Part shown: piece after piece, positions 20,334 through 31,040 of the stretch
How the letters are laid out: the number at the start of each line of letters is the position of its first letter
Numbering within the stretch: position 1 is the first letter of the stretch
Source of the DNA: Prochlorococcus sp. AG-321-E21
GTDB taxonomy: Bacteria; Cyanobacteriota; Cyanobacteriia; PCC-6307; Cyanobiaceae
Length of the DNA stretch: 64,000 bases
NCBI GenBank assembly: GCA_003283415.1
Contig: QBXH01000001.1
Coordinates: 62,001-126,000 of the forward strand
Direction of reading: 5' to 3'
The notes under the pieces: generated by a model
Seen by the model: the letters and a program-made list of their open reading frames with translations, nothing else
What the model was told of the DNA's origin: nothing
Databases searched by the model: none
Translations under genes and position numbers: made by a program

Positions 20334-21659
20334 GTGTTCGATATTAGTAAAGAAAACTTTTTAAAGGATTTAATAAAGTTCCCCCAAAAAAAATTATTTA
20401 TAATTTTACTTTTATTGGGTTTTGGAGAATGGTTTTTGAGCGATTTAACAAGTTTTGCAGGTGGTTCAATAGGATTTTTTATTTTATGTTTTGGGGGATA
20501 TTTTTATTTAAAGAGTGAAAAGCCGAAGTTTAATGAACCAAGGGACTTAGATGGCTGGATAAAACTTTGTAATGAAGATTTAGATTTCTTTGAGGAAATT
20601 GAATTGCATAACAATTTAGAAAAACAAAATATTAAAAGACAAAAAGCTCTTGAATTAATATTAAATAGAGAAAAAAAAGAAGAGATTTATTGTATTGGGC
20701 AGAAAAAATTTGATTCGAATACAACATTATTCAAAAATTATTTTAAAGCAGATAAGTTCGAATTGAATTTTATTGAAAAACTTCCTAAATATAATTCCTC
20801 TGAAATTGTTCCTGAAGTGATTTTAAATAGCGATGCTATTTTGTATTTTTTAAAACTACCTCTATCCGCTAATGATTTTTTGTGGTTAGATAAACTTCCT
20901 AAAAGTATGCCCATCTGGTTAGTTACTTTATGTAAAAAAGGATTAGATTCTGATAATGAAATAGAGGAACTAAAGGCTCAGATTTCAGGAGAATATGCAA
21001 ACAGAATAATTAGATTTGATAAAACAAAAAATAATTTAGCAAATATACCTTTTTCTTTGCGCAAGTTTTTTATAAGTTCAAGTAACAATATTAAAAATAC
21101 TAAAAAAAGGCTTTTAAAGAGATTGCATACGGATTGGCAATCTGAGATTGAGGGAATAAGAAGAATGCAATTGAAGGATTTACAGAGGAGAAATCAAATT
21201 ATTGTAGCGACTTCAGTTTTCTTGTCCCCGATTCCATCAATAGATGTTTTATCTATGACTGTTTTAAATTCCCTAATGATTAAAGAAATTAAATCTATAT
21301 GGGGATGTAATTGGTCTCCCGATATATTGGATAAAGTATCCAAACAAATAATTAAGACTGCAATTGCACAAGGAGTTATTGAATGGAGTAGCCAGACGTT
21401 GATAAGCTTAACTAAATTGCATGGCCCGAATTGGATAGTAACTGGCGTATTCCAAGCAATAAGTGCAGCATATTTAACAAGAGTAGTATCAAGTTCTTTA
21501 GCAGATTTCATGGCAATAACAAAAGGAGTCTCAGAACCTGATTTGGAATTTATAAAACAAAACTCCGAAAAGATCGTTAAAAAAGCATTTGAAAATGAAA
21601 AAATAAATTGGAAATCTTTGATACCCGAGTTAAAAAATCAAATGATTCTATCAAATTAA
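20334..21659 (+). CDS. DUF697/YcjF-like membrane protein
   Basis: A 441-residue protein. Two membrane spans lie near the N-terminus (about 18-36 and 40-57). A central domain of about 220 residues follows, with a fold I cannot name; it may be a decayed GTPase-like domain but shows no Walker A motif. The C-terminal part (about 275-405) resembles DUF697, with RRNQIIVATSVFLSPIPSID and ISAAYLTRVVSSSLADF. DUF697 proteins are often linked to membrane GTPases. Translation appears to start at GTG 20334. The stop is 4 bp before the metal ABC ATPase gene, so the two are likely co-expressed. Function is unknown. Confidence 0.72.
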   Translation: MFDISKENFLKDLIKFPQKKLFIILLLLGFGEWFLSDLTSFAGGSIGFFILCFGGYFYLKSEKPKFNEPRDLDGWIKLCNEDLDFFEEIELHNNLEKQNIKRQKALELILNREKKEEIYCIGQKKFDSNTTLFKNYFKADKFELNFIEKLPKYNSSEIVPEVILNSDAILYFLKLPLSANDFLWLDKLPKSMPIWLVTLCKKGLDSDNEIEELKAQISGEYANRIIRFDKTKNNLANIPFSLRKFFISSSNNIKNTKKRLLKRLHTDWQSEIEGIRRMQLKDLQRRNQIIVATSVFLSPIPSIDVLSMTVLNSLMIKEIKSIWGCNWSPDILDKVSKQIIKTAIAQGVIEWSSQTLISLTKLHGPNWIVTGVFQAISAAYLTRVVSSSLADFMAITKGVSEPDLEFIKQNSEKIVKKAFENEKINWKSLIPELKNQMILSN

Positions 21660-21663
21660 AAAT

Positions 21664-22428
21664 ATGGAAGAAATTAATTATAAAAATTATAGAATTGAGG
21701 CAGAAAATGTCTGTGTTGACTATAACGGTAAAGTTGCATTATATGATGCAAATTTAAGATTAAATCCTGGTCAGATTTGTGGATTAGTAGGAATGAATGG
21801 TGCAGGTAAAACAACTTTTTTTAATGCCTTAACTGGGTTTGTAAATATTTCGAAAGGCAAAATTAGAATTAATGGTGAGTCTTTAAGAATTGCTCAACAA
21901 GATCAGGCAATCGCATATGTTCCTCAAAGTGAAGGTATTGATAGTCAATTCCCAGTCAGCGTATGGGATGTAGTAATGATGGGTCGATATGGGTCAATGA
22001 ATATTATGAGAACTCCAAGAGAATCAGATATTCATGCTGTTAAGGATGCTATTGATAGGGTTGATCTTATGGAACTTTCATCTACCCCAATTGGTAACTT
22101 ATCAGGGGGGCAGAGGAAAAGAACTTTTTTAGCAAGAGCTATTGCGCAAAGGGCATCAATACTATTACTTGATGAACCCTTTTCGGGAGTTGATATTAGA
22201 ACTGAGAAACTTATATCAGAGTTATTTATTCAATTTAAAAAAGAGGGGAAAACAATTTTGCTATCTACTCACGATATGATTCATGTTCGTGAATTTTGCG
22301 ATTTAGTGCTTTTAATAAATAAGACAGTTGTTGCATATGGAGAGACTTCAGAAGTATTTACTCCAGAAAATATTACAAGTACTTTTGGAGGTATGTCACC
22401 AGATGTCTTGTTTGGACCTGAGTCATAA
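21664..22428 (+). CDS. Metal ABC transporter ATP-binding protein (Mn/Zn type)
   Basis: A 254-residue ABC ATPase of the MntA/ZnuC/SitB group. Walker A GMNGAGKTT is at 43-51, the signature LSGGQ at 146-150, Walker B ILLLDE at 166-171, and the H-loop is in STHDMIH. It starts 4 bp after the DUF697 gene and is followed 11 bp later by its permease. Metal preference (Mn or Zn) cannot be decided from the ATPase. The periplasmic binding protein is not in this window, so it must be encoded elsewhere. Confidence in the family is high. Confidence 0.92.
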   Translation: MEEINYKNYRIEAENVCVDYNGKVALYDANLRLNPGQICGLVGMNGAGKTTFFNALTGFVNISKGKIRINGESLRIAQQDQAIAYVPQSEGIDSQFPVSVWDVVMMGRYGSMNIMRTPRESDIHAVKDAIDRVDLMELSSTPIGNLSGGQRKRTFLARAIAQRASILLLDEPFSGVDIRTEKLISELFIQFKKEGKTILLSTHDMIHVREFCDLVLLINKTVVAYGETSEVFTPENITSTFGGMSPDVLFGPES

Positions 22429-22439
22429 AACCTAGTTAT

Positions 22440-23312
22440 ATGCATCTATGCTTTTTATCAATAAATATAATTTCTTTTGTAGCAGATCCTTTATCTCATG
22501 AATTCATGAGAAAAGCTCTAATGATGAGCTCATTAGTGGCTGCTGTTTGTGGGTTTTTATCTAGTTATTTAACTCTTAAAGGTTGGGCTTTAATGGGAGA
22601 TGCAGTATCACACTCTGTAATGCCTGGTGTTGTTGTGGCTTATGCTTTGGGACTTCCTTTCTCCTTAGGGGCATTTGTTTTTGGTGTAGGTTCTGTAGCT
22701 TTAATAGGATTTGTTAAACAAAAATCCAGAGTTAAAGAAGATACCGTAATTGGCTTAGTGTTTACAGGTTTTTTTGCTCTTGGAATAGTTTTAGTTTCAA
22801 AGATTAAAAGTAACATTGATCTTCACTCAATTCTTTTTGGCAGCCCTCTTGGTATTTCTCTGTCAGACGTTAAACAAACGGTATTGATTTCTCTATTGGT
22901 GGTAGTTCTATTGTCAATTTTTAGGAAAGACTTAATTCTTTATTGTTTTGATCCAAGACACGCAAAAACAGTAGGAATTAATGTCTCATTTCTTCATTAT
23001 TTATTACTTACATGTTTGTCTTTAGCAGCTGTAGTTGGATTGCAATCTGTTGGGATAGTCTTGGTTGTCGCAATGCTGATAACTCCTGGAGCAACAGCCT
23101 ATTTGTTAACAGATAAGTTTGATAACATTACAATCTTTTCAGTAATTAGTGCAATCGTTTCAAGTCTATTAGGAATCTATCTTAGCTTTTGGTTCGATCT
23201 AGAAACTGGGGGTTCAATTGTATTAGTTCAAACGTTTATATTTTTATTTGCTTTTTTATTTGCTCCAAGATATGGAATATTTAAATTTAAAAAATTAACT
23301 TCTAATTATTAA
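22440..23312 (+). CDS. Metal ABC transporter permease (ABC-3 family)
   Basis: A 290-residue integral membrane protein with about eight spans, of the ABC-3 family that imports manganese, zinc or chelated iron. Family landmarks include the early LKGWALMGDAVSHSVMPG segment (the usual ALxGDAxSHAxLPG motif) and the late SVGIVLVVAMLITPGATAYLL segment, which contains the conserved LLITPAATA-like core. It follows the ATPase gene by 11 bp, forming the membrane half of the importer. It is followed 5 bp later by the DUF4336 gene. The substrate is unproven; manganese is plausible in a phototroph. Confidence 0.92.
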   Translation: MHLCFLSINIISFVADPLSHEFMRKALMMSSLVAAVCGFLSSYLTLKGWALMGDAVSHSVMPGVVVAYALGLPFSLGAFVFGVGSVALIGFVKQKSRVKEDTVIGLVFTGFFALGIVLVSKIKSNIDLHSILFGSPLGISLSDVKQTVLISLLVVVLLSIFRKDLILYCFDPRHAKTVGINVSFLHYLLLTCLSLAAVVGLQSVGIVLVVAMLITPGATAYLLTDKFDNITIFSVISAIVSSLLGIYLSFWFDLETGGSIVLVQTFIFLFAFLFAPRYGIFKFKKLTSNY

Positions 23313-23317
23313 TAATA

Positions 23318-24484
23318 ATGGATAATGATTTAAATGATAAAAGTTGGAATTGGTGGCCTTTATTCCCCCTTTATCCATATGGAAAAAAGAAGACTATTCT
23401 TAGAGAAATAGTTCCTAGCGAAATATGGTCCTTGGAACAGATTCAGGGATTATATTATGTAGCTGTTCCAATCAGAATGACAATAATTAAGGTTAACAAT
23501 GGGTTAATACTCATTAACCCTTTACCTGCGACAAAGGAACTTGTAAATGAATTGGAAAAATTAATTTCTACTTATGGAAAAGTAAAAACAATATTGCTTC
23601 CTAGTGCCTCTGGATTAGAACATAAAATAGGATTGCCATCATTAGCAAGAGTTTTCAAGGATGCTCAGATTTGGCTATGTCCAGGCCAATGGAGTTTTCC
23701 TATTAATCTTCCTTTAGATTTTCTTGGAATTCCATCAAATAGGACAAAGATACTTTTTGAAGATGGCATTCCATATGAAGATTGTTTTAAATGGTCTTCA
23801 TTAGGGCCTTTAAATTTAGGACTTGGAACTTATCAGGAGGTGAGTTGTTTTCATCTCTCAACAAGGACACTTCATGTCACAGACGCTATAGTTGGCATCG
23901 ATTCAAATCCTCCAGAAATATTCGACTTTGACCCTACGCCCTTGTTATTTCATTCGAGAGATAGAGGCGATGAACCAATTCTTGATACTATTGAATCTAG
24001 AAAAAAAGGTTGGGCAAGAACTGTTTTGTTTTCATCTTTTTTAAAACCAGGAAAATTAAATATCCCTTCTTTGAAACAAATTATCAAATACTCTTTTAAA
24101 GAAGGTCTTCGAAATAAGAAATCACATTTTGGGATCTACCCTTTTTTATGGGATGAAGATTGGGAATCATCTTTAGTTGAAATAATGGGCGAAAATAGCC
24201 CTAAGATTCAGATTGCACCAGTTTTAAAAAATTTAATATTTCCTAGATCAAAAAAAGTACTTGTTGGATGGCTAGAAAAAATTAAAACTTATAAAAATAT
24301 GGAATATTTGATATCAGCTCATTATTCTGCTCCAATAAACTTTAGAGAAGAAGATTGTCAGAATTTGATAGACGAAATTAATTCAAATAAATGGAATAAA
24401 TTACAAGATGATAATAAATTCCTTATTAATTTCTATAAAAAATTATTTGAGTTGGGGATAATCCCAAAAAATGTAAATATCTAG
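23318..24484 (+). CDS. DUF4336 family protein
   Basis: A 388-residue protein of the DUF4336 family, which occurs in cyanobacteria and algae and shares a distant metallo-beta-lactamase-like architecture. Supporting segments are WSWWPLFPLYPYG-like NWWPLFPLYPYG at about residues 11-22, VNNGLILINPLPATKEL with the MBL-like opening strand, and HVTDAIVGID, where a metal-site His/Asp pair would lie. The classic HxHxDH motif is not present, so catalytic activity is doubtful. It starts 5 bp after the metal transporter permease and ends 4 bp from the convergent DUF760 gene. Function is unknown. Confidence 0.8.
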   Translation: MDNDLNDKSWNWWPLFPLYPYGKKKTILREIVPSEIWSLEQIQGLYYVAVPIRMTIIKVNNGLILINPLPATKELVNELEKLISTYGKVKTILLPSASGLEHKIGLPSLARVFKDAQIWLCPGQWSFPINLPLDFLGIPSNRTKILFEDGIPYEDCFKWSSLGPLNLGLGTYQEVSCFHLSTRTLHVTDAIVGIDSNPPEIFDFDPTPLLFHSRDRGDEPILDTIESRKKGWARTVLFSSFLKPGKLNIPSLKQIIKYSFKEGLRNKKSHFGIYPFLWDEDWESSLVEIMGENSPKIQIAPVLKNLIFPRSKKVLVGWLEKIKTYKNMEYLISAHYSAPINFREEDCQNLIDEINSNKWNKLQDDNKFLINFYKKLFELGIIPKNVNI

Positions 24485-24488
24485 AGAT

Positions 24489-24827
24489 TTATTCTTCTTC
24501 AATGGACATTTCTTCATCACTTTTTAGGGTTTGTTCAAGCTCTTTTCTTTGCTCCATTTGTCTTAAGAAATAGCCTGTCATCATTGCAGAAGAAAGCAAA
24601 TTAGCAATATTGTCTTTTGAGGATGTTATTTTTACATCAAACTGATCAGACGGCAGCATCCCTAGAAGACCTTGAACATTGTGCCTTATGATTTCTTGAA
24701 TATCTTCACTAGCTGATTTGGCTATTCTCTGTAAAACCTCTGGGGATTGTTTTTGTAGATATTGAATTAAATCATTCTCATCATTTGGATCATTATTTTC
24801 GGTAGCTAGAAATTCAGGATTGAACAT
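24489..24827 (-). CDS. DUF760 family protein
   Basis: A 112-residue protein of the DUF760 family, found in cyanobacteria and plastids. The conserved core is LIQYLQKQSPEVLQRIAKS, then the segment HNVQGLLGMLPSDQFDVKI, then SSAMMTGYFLRQMEQR, which is the typical signature. The C-terminus is acidic. No function is established, though plant members have been linked to protein turnover in the chloroplast. It follows lepB by 44 bp on the minus strand and may be co-transcribed with it. ATG start at 24827. Confidence 0.85.
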   Translation of the reverse strand: MFNPEFLATENNDPNDENDLIQYLQKQSPEVLQRIAKSASEDIQEIIRHNVQGLLGMLPSDQFDVKITSSKDNIANLLSSAMMTGYFLRQMEQRKELEQTLKSDEEMSIEEE

Positions 24828-24871
24828 TTATACAACTTCAACTTAAAAAACCCTACAACACCATGAACCCT

Positions 24872-25456
24872 TTAACCAATATTATTAAGACTAGGGAACC
24901 GAATAGGTCCAATATTATTTAATGGCCAATATCTAAGAATAGCCTTTCCTATTACTTTTTCATAAGGAAGAAAACCCCATATATGTGAGTCCATACTATT
25001 ATTTCTGTTATCTCCCATAACCCATAATGACTTTTCAGGAACTACGTATGGCCCTATAGAATAATTGATATTTTTGTCGGAAATATAATTATTTTGAGCA
25101 ATATCATTTAAATATAAATTACCTTCTTTTACTTCTACTTTATCCCCAGGGACTCCAATCACCCTTTTGATTAATGCAATATCTGAACCATAACCAGCTT
25201 CGATTAATTGTTCTGGAACATTAAAAACAATTATTTTATTTTTTAATTTAGATAAATTTGATTTAGAAGTTATTTTAGGGGTTAATTTTTCAACCAATAT
25301 TTTATCTTGGATTTGGAGTGTAGGGAGCATAGATCCTGAGGGAATCCATCTTGGCTCAATTACTTGCCATCGTATAATCAAAGCAATTACTATCCAAATA
25401 AAAAGATTTTTAAAATCTTTTAGGATTGAACTTTTTTTTTCTACTGGATTTTGCAT
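24872..25456 (-). CDS. lepB: Signal peptidase I
   Basis: A 194-residue type I leader peptidase that cuts signal peptides at the outer face of the membrane. A single N-terminal span (about residues 15-31) is followed by the catalytic Ser42 in IPSGSMLPTL and Lys97 in ALIKRVIGVPGD. The later box GDNRNNSMDSHIWGFL is intact. It is a short single-anchor form, normal for cyanobacteria. It is divergent from menD with 51 bp between starts and precedes the DUF760 gene. It would process the secreted proteins encoded in this window, such as the amidase. Confidence 0.95.
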   Translation of the reverse strand: MQNPVEKKSSILKDFKNLFIWIVIALIIRWQVIEPRWIPSGSMLPTLQIQDKILVEKLTPKITSKSNLSKLKNKIIVFNVPEQLIEAGYGSDIALIKRVIGVPGDKVEVKEGNLYLNDIAQNNYISDKNINYSIGPYVVPEKSLWVMGDNRNNSMDSHIWGFLPYEKVIGKAILRYWPLNNIGPIRFPSLNNIG

Positions 25457-25507
25457 TGTTTAATTATCTACAGGTAAAGAGGAATTTCAAAAGTATTTAT
25501 ATAAATT

Positions 25508-27274
25508 ATGACATCATCTATAGAATGCCAAAATTTTTTAAAAAGTTTACAACTTTTAGATCTTTTTACAAAAATAGGAGCTAAAAATTTAATTTTATGT
25601 CCAGGTAGTAGATCAGCTCCTTTAGCAATAGCCGCTGGAGAGTTAAACAAACTTGGGATTTTAAATGTCTTTAATTCCATAGACGAAAGATCTGCTGGAT
25701 TTCATTCTCTTGGAATTTCTACCGCCTCTGGAGATGTTTCATTAGTTGTTACAACATCAGGAACGGCAGTTGGTAATTTATTACCTGCAGCTATTGAGGC
25801 GGATAAATCATGTAAAACAATTGTATTTATAACTGCTGATAGACCTCTAAGATTAAAAGACTGTGGTTCTAATCAAACAGTAAATCAAGAAGAATTTTTG
25901 AATTCAGTATGTAGAAGCAATTTGAGTACCAACTTAAAGGGAATTCATGAGAATAAAGACGAAGATATCTTGAAAATAGTGGAAATTGTAAAAAAACAAA
26001 TACTTGAATCTCCAGGCCCTATTCATTTAAATATTCCATTTGAAAAACCTTTAGATATATCTTTAAAAGATAAAAAAAAGGGTTTAGAGCTTTTTGAAAG
26101 ATTTTATTTAAATAAAACTCATCAATTATTAAAAAAGGGTAATTACTATAAAAATATTCAATTTTCAAGAAAACTTTTTAAAAGTTTTAAGTTGTATGAT
26201 CCTGGAATTATTGTTGTTGGACCATTTCAGGGTTCGAAGAGAGATTTAAATTCTTTTAACAGCGCTTTAGAAAAAATACAAGCAATTTCAGGTTGGCCGG
26301 TTTTTGTTGATCCTGTTTCAGGGGTTTCATCTGAATTAAGAGGTTTAGTAAAAAATTGGGAATTAATTCTTAAAAAGAATAAAAATATTATTCATTGCGA
26401 CCAGATTTTGAGACTTGGCCCTCTTTCCTCTTCTAACGATTTAGAAAATTTTTTATTAAATTTTGAAGGCTTACAAATTCTTGTAAAAGAAAATAATTTT
26501 AGAAAACTAGATCCAATAAAAAAATCTTTTGAATATGATTTTGGCATATGTGCTTTTGTTAAGGAACTTTTAGGAGAGTTTTCAGATTATGAGAAAAAGA
26601 GGAAACCTTTAATCAATTTAGGAAAAGATTTGATCAGAGAAGGGGAAAAAATAAAGGAAATTTTAAATGAACAACTATTTTTAAATACAGAAATAACAGA
26701 ATATAAACTGGCAAATTTAGTACCTAAAATTTGGCCAGGAAATTATCCTATTATGCTCTCAGCAAGTAGTCCTATTAGAGATTGGCTCACATTCTCTGAA
26801 AATGGAACTTTAACAAGGGAATGTTTTAGCTTTAGAGGTGCTTCAGGCATAGATGGTACTTTATCACTTGCTTTAGGTATTGCAAGAGTAACTAAACCTC
26901 TACTACTGGTAACTGGAGATTTAGCATTAATTCATGACATCAATGGGTTCCTCGTTGAAAATGCAATTGAATTAAATTTAACTATCTTATTAATTAATAA
27001 TAATGGTGGAAATATATTTAATAATTTATACAAAAATAATTTAGAAGAACAGGAATTAAAAAAACTTTTTTTAATGCCTAAATCTATAAATTGGGAAAAT
27101 CTAGCAAAAGGTTATCAAGTTCCGATTAGAAATGTTTCAGATTTTGATAAATTAAGAGAAGCTTTTGATTGGAGCCTTTCTATGCAAAAATCAGTAATAA
27201 TTAAAGTCGACATTAATGTTGAAAATGAAATGAAAGAGAAAAATTTCATCTTAAAAAAGATCCTCACAAATTAA
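25508..27274 (+). CDS. menD: SEPHCHC synthase (menaquinone/phylloquinone pathway)
   Basis: MenD is a thiamine-diphosphate enzyme that joins 2-oxoglutarate to isochorismate, the first committed step of phylloquinone synthesis (the photosystem I quinone). The protein is 588 residues. Diagnostic segments are [15 protein letters not shown] near residue 32, the [14 protein letters not shown] region with the active-site surroundings, and the ThDP-binding [12 protein letters not shown] followed by [12 protein letters not shown] start. It is followed 30 bp later by menB, so two phylloquinone steps sit together. Nothing is irregular. Confidence 0.95.
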   Translation: MTSSIECQNFLKSLQLLDLFTKIGAKNLILCPGSRSAPLAIAAGELNKLGILNVFNSIDERSAGFHSLGISTASGDVSLVVTTSGTAVGNLLPAAIEADKSCKTIVFITADRPLRLKDCGSNQTVNQEEFLNSVCRSNLSTNLKGIHENKDEDILKIVEIVKKQILESPGPIHLNIPFEKPLDISLKDKKKGLELFERFYLNKTHQLLKKGNYYKNIQFSRKLFKSFKLYDPGIIVVGPFQGSKRDLNSFNSALEKIQAISGWPVFVDPVSGVSSELRGLVKNWELILKKNKNIIHCDQILRLGPLSSSNDLENFLLNFEGLQILVKENNFRKLDPIKKSFEYDFGICAFVKELLGEFSDYEKKRKPLINLGKDLIREGEKIKEILNEQLFLNTEITEYKLANLVPKIWPGNYPIMLSASSPIRDWLTFSENGTLTRECFSFRGASGIDGTLSLALGIARVTKPLLLVTGDLALIHDINGFLVENAIELNLTILLINNNGGNIFNNLYKNNLEEQELKKLFLMPKSINWENLAKGYQVPIRNVSDFDKLREAFDWSLSMQKSVIIKVDINVENEMKEKNFILKKILTN

Positions 27275-27304
27275 TGAATTTGCTTTTTCAAATTATTTAA
27301 ATCT

Positions 27305-28162
27305 ATGAAAGTTTTACCAGGAGAAACTAACTTAAATTGGACTGAATGGAAATCTTATGAAGATATCTTGTTTCATAAAAGTGGAGATGGGATTGCAAGA
27401 ATCGCAATTAATCGACCTGAGAAAAGAAATGCATTTCGTCCAAGAACAGTTTGTGAACTGCTAGATGCTTTTAATCTTGTTAGAAATGATGAGGGGGTCG
27501 GAGTTGTACTTTTCACAGGTGCAGGACCAGATAAAAAGGGAGTTTTTTCGTTTTGTTCAGGCGGGGATCAAAGTGTTAGAGGTCAAAATGGATACGAAGA
27601 TGATGAGGGTAATCAAAGACTAAATGTATTGGAATTGCAAAGGTTAATAAGAACTTTACCTAAAGTGGTTATAGCTTTAGTTCCTGGTTTCGCAATAGGG
27701 GGAGGGCAAGTTTTACATCTTGTTTGTGATCTAAGTATTGCGTCTGAAAATGCAATATTTGGGCAAACAGGTCCTAGAGTTGGGAGCTTTGATGCAGGAT
27801 TTGGATCAAGCTATTTAGCAAGATTGGTGGGACAAAGAAAGGCAAAGGAAATATGGTTTTTATGTAGAAAATATAATTCTAAAGAAGCCTTAGAAATGGG
27901 TTTAGTAAATGCGATTACAAAGATTGAAGAATTAGAAGCTGAGGGTGTAATCTGGGCAAGAGAGATTCTACGAAATAGTCCAACTGCTATTCGAATACTT
28001 AAGGCGTCATTTAATGCTGAGTGTGATGGGATAGCAGGTATTCAAGAATTATCTGGGTATACAACGCAGCTATTTTATTCAACGAATGAAGCAAAAGAGG
28101 GCAGAGATGCCTTCCTTGAGAAAAGGCCCCCTGATTTTTCTGATTACGGATGGACTCCTTAA
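27305..28162 (+). CDS. menB: 1,4-dihydroxy-2-naphthoyl-CoA synthase
   Basis: A 285-residue crotonase-family enzyme that closes the naphthoate ring from o-succinylbenzoyl-CoA. The oxyanion-hole segments are [11 protein letters not shown] and [19 protein letters not shown]. The [19 protein letters not shown] stretch is diagnostic of MenB over other crotonases. The C-terminal [13 protein letters not shown] ending also matches the family. It follows menD by 30 bp and precedes glgA by 44 bp. The intervening menE, menC and menH genes are not in this window. Confidence 0.97.
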   Translation: MKVLPGETNLNWTEWKSYEDILFHKSGDGIARIAINRPEKRNAFRPRTVCELLDAFNLVRNDEGVGVVLFTGAGPDKKGVFSFCSGGDQSVRGQNGYEDDEGNQRLNVLELQRLIRTLPKVVIALVPGFAIGGGQVLHLVCDLSIASENAIFGQTGPRVGSFDAGFGSSYLARLVGQRKAKEIWFLCRKYNSKEALEMGLVNAITKIEELEAEGVIWAREILRNSPTAIRILKASFNAECDGIAGIQELSGYTTQLFYSTNEAKEGRDAFLEKRPPDFSDYGWTP

Positions 28163-28206
28163 TAGTTTCTTACTCTTTAAAAAGCACTTTTTATAATAAA
28201 TAATCA

Positions 28207-29658
28207 ATGAGAATTCTTCTTGCTGCTGCTGAATGCGCTCCAATGATCAAAGTTGGAGGGATGGGAGATGTAGTGGGTTCATTACCACCCTCATTGATAA
28301 AACTTGGTCATGATGTAAGAGTTATAATTCCAGGCTATGGCAAATTATGGAATCTACTAGAAGTATCAAACGAACCAGTCTTTAGAGCTAATACTATGGG
28401 AAATGATTTCTCTGTATATGAAGCAAAACATCCAATACATAATTACATAATCTACTTAGTGGGACATCCAACTTTTGATTCTGGACAAATATATGGAGGA
28501 GAAGATGAGGATTGGCGATTTACATTTTTTGCTAGTGCTACTGCCGAATTTTCTTGGAATTGCTGGAAGCCCCAAGTTCTACATTGCCATGATTGGCACA
28601 CCGGTATGATTCCGGTATGGATGCATCAAGATCCTGAAGTAAGTACTGTTTTTACTATACATAATTTAAAGTATCAAGGACCATGGAGATGGAAGCTTGA
28701 AAAAATGACCTGGTGTCCATGGTATATGCATGGAGACCATACAATGGCAGCCGCAATGTTGTATGCAGATAGGGTTAATGCTGTTTCTCCAACATATGCC
28801 GATGAGATAAAAACTCATGAGTATGGAGAAAGTCTTGAGGGGTTATTGAATTATATTTCTGGGAAATTAAGAGGTATCCTCAACGGGATTGATCTAGATG
28901 AATGGGATCCTGATAAAGATAAAGTGTTACCTGCACAATTCAATATTAAAAATTTAGAAAGTAGATCAGAAAATAAGGTTATTCTTCAGAAAGAAATGGG
29001 ACTTGAGGTCAATAGTAAAAAATATCTTTTAGGTATGGTTAGTAGACTAGTTGACCAAAAAGGGGTTGATTTGGTTTTACAAGTTTCCAGAAGATTACTC
29101 GCATATACAGATTCTCAAATAGCTATTTTAGGAACAGGAGACAGATCTCTAGAATCTGGATTATGGCAATTAGCGTTAGATTATCCCGGCAGATTTTCGG
29201 TATTTCTTACTTATGATGATTCTTTATCAAGGCTTATATATGGAGGATCTGATGCATTCTTAATGCCAAGCAGATTTGAACCCTGCGGTATCAGTCAATT
29301 ACTTGCCATGAGGTATGGATCAATTCCAATAGTAAGAAGAGTTGGAGGCTTGGTTGATACAGTTCTGCCTCATGATCCAGAGAATAATAGTGGAACAGGT
29401 TTCTGCTTTGATCGATTTGAACCGATTGACTTTTATACTGCTCTAGTGAGATCTTGGGAGGCATTTAGGCATAAGGATAGTTGGAAATTATTACAGCTCA
29501 GAGCTATGAGTCAAGAATTTAGTTGGCAGCGTTCAGCATTAGAATATGAATCTATGTATAAAGATGTGTGTGGGATTAAGGCTCCATCCCCAGATGTAGC
29601 TGAAATTGAAAAGTTTTCTTTTGGGCAATCTGCTGATCCTTCTCTTAAAAAAACGTGA
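28207..29658 (+). CDS. glgA: Glycogen synthase (ADP-glucose type)
   Basis: A GT5 glycosyltransferase of 483 residues that extends glycogen from ADP-glucose. The N-terminal [13 protein letters not shown] is the ADP-glucose-binding KxGG motif (residues 17-20 region). The [13 protein letters not shown] segment and the C-terminal [17 protein letters not shown] with the catalytic Glu are present. ATG start after a 44-bp gap from menB. It supplies the chains that the branching enzyme at the left edge modifies, although the two genes lie 26 kb apart. Its clustering with phylloquinone and cell-wall genes looks like simple co-directional packing. Confidence 0.96.
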   Translation: MRILLAAAECAPMIKVGGMGDVVGSLPPSLIKLGHDVRVIIPGYGKLWNLLEVSNEPVFRANTMGNDFSVYEAKHPIHNYIIYLVGHPTFDSGQIYGGEDEDWRFTFFASATAEFSWNCWKPQVLHCHDWHTGMIPVWMHQDPEVSTVFTIHNLKYQGPWRWKLEKMTWCPWYMHGDHTMAAAMLYADRVNAVSPTYADEIKTHEYGESLEGLLNYISGKLRGILNGIDLDEWDPDKDKVLPAQFNIKNLESRSENKVILQKEMGLEVNSKKYLLGMVSRLVDQKGVDLVLQVSRRLLAYTDSQIAILGTGDRSLESGLWQLALDYPGRFSVFLTYDDSLSRLIYGGSDAFLMPSRFEPCGISQLLAMRYGSIPIVRRVGGLVDTVLPHDPENNSGTGFCFDRFEPIDFYTALVRSWEAFRHKDSWKLLQLRAMSQEFSWQRSALEYESMYKDVCGIKAPSPDVAEIEKFSFGQSADPSLKKT

Positions 29659-29669
29659 TCTAATTTTTA

Positions 29670-31040
29670 ATGGATTTTTCTATACCTGATGTTAATAAGA
29701 TTTTAGGTACTATAAAAAATTGGGATAGTCTTGCAAATCAATTGCAAACTTTTAAAAATATAAGTTTAGACAGTCGAACTATATTAAATCGCGAACTTTT
29801 TATTGCTATAAAAGGTAATAATTTTGATGGACATAATTTTCTTAATGAGGTTATAAAAAAAGGAGGAAAAGCTGTTGTAATTAAAGATGGAATGCAGAAT
29901 TTATTACCTAATAATTTCCCTTATTGGTCCGTTCCAGATACTTTAGAAGCTTTTCAGAAATTATCATTACTTAAAAGAAGGAAATTAAATATACCTGTTG
30001 TAGGGATTACAGGATCAGTTGGTAAAACAACTACAAAAGAAATGATGGGAGAGGTTTTAAAGCAATTAGGGAAAATCAAATTAAGTCAGTTAAATTTCAA
30101 TAATGAAATTGGGGTAGGTCTAACCATACTTGATTCTGATTTGAAAGATAAAATTTTAATACTCGAGATGGGAATGAGAGGACTTGGGCATATTGAAAAT
30201 TTGTCCAAATTTTCTGAACCTGATATCGCAGTTATTACAAATATTGGAAGCTCTCATATTGGAATACTAGGATCAAAAGAAAATATCACTTATGCAAAAT
30301 GTGAAATAACTAAACATTTAAACCCAAAGGGCGTTGTAATTATTCCTTCAAATGATAATTTTTTAGAGGAAACTTTAAAAAAAAATTGGAATGGAAGAAT
30401 TATTAAAGTAGAACTATTAGATAAGAATCAAAAAGCTCAAAGTATTAATAAAAGTAATTTACAAGGATTTTTTAATAGATCTAATAATTCTGTAATCATA
30501 GAAGATAAGATTTTTGAAATATCTTTTCAAGGTTTTCACAATGCATTTAATTTCTTATTTGTGTATGCGGTTGCAAAAGAGTTAGGAATAGAATTCAAAG
30601 ATACCAATAAATTTAATTTTGTCAGTTTAAATGGAAGGAATAAAATTCTGAAATCAGTCAAGACCACCATATATGATGAAACCTATAACGCTTCTCCTGA
30701 ATCGGTAAAAGCATGTATTAATAATTTAATAGATAATCCAAATAATCATTTCATGATTTTAGGTAGTATGCAGGAATTAGGGAACAAAAGTAAAAAATAT
30801 CATAAGGATCTTTTTGATTTTATAAATAGATCAGATATAAAGAAATGTATTTTTATCTGTGATAAAAATGATGAAATCTATTATGCAGATTATTTAAAAA
30901 CAAGTACTAAATTCTTATTCCTTAATGAGATAAATAAAGTTGGTGAAACTATAAATAAATATACAAAAAGGGGCGATTTCATTCTTATTAAAGGTAGCCG
31001 TTGTTGGCAGCTTGAAAAAATTATTAAATCCGTTGATTAA
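29670..31040 (+). CDS. murF: UDP-MurNAc-tripeptide-D-alanyl-D-alanine ligase
   Basis: A 456-residue Mur ligase that adds D-Ala-D-Ala to the peptidoglycan precursor. The ATP-binding P-loop [15 protein letters not shown] is at about residue 113. The central-domain segment [14 protein letters not shown] and the C-terminal [15 protein letters not shown] (the DSYNANP-type box) place it in MurF rather than other Mur ligases. It starts 11 bp after glgA. Its stop region overlaps the end of the convergent glmU gene by 4 bp. With murI, glmU and the amidase it contributes to cell-wall metabolism in this window. Confidence 0.94.
   Translation: MDFSIPDVNKILGTIKNWDSLANQLQTFKNISLDSRTILNRELFIAIKGNNFDGHNFLNEVIKKGGKAVVIKDGMQNLLPNNFPYWSVPDTLEAFQKLSLLKRRKLNIPVVGITGSVGKTTTKEMMGEVLKQLGKIKLSQLNFNNEIGVGLTILDSDLKDKILILEMGMRGLGHIENLSKFSEPDIAVITNIGSSHIGILGSKENITYAKCEITKHLNPKGVVIIPSNDNFLEETLKKNWNGRIIKVELLDKNQKAQSINKSNLQGFFNRSNNSVIIEDKIFEISFQGFHNAFNFLFVYAVAKELGIEFKDTNKFNFVSLNGRNKILKSVKTTIYDETYNASPESVKACINNLIDNPNNHFMILGSMQELGNKSKKYHKDLFDFINRSDIKKCIFICDKNDEIYYADYLKTSTKFLFLNEINKVGETINKYTKRGDFILIKGSRCWQLEKIIKSVD

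Noticed and set aside
25468..25680. Minus-strand frame of 70 codons at the menD start
   Set aside because: It overlaps the start of menD and the lepB-menD gap; no family match and poor context.
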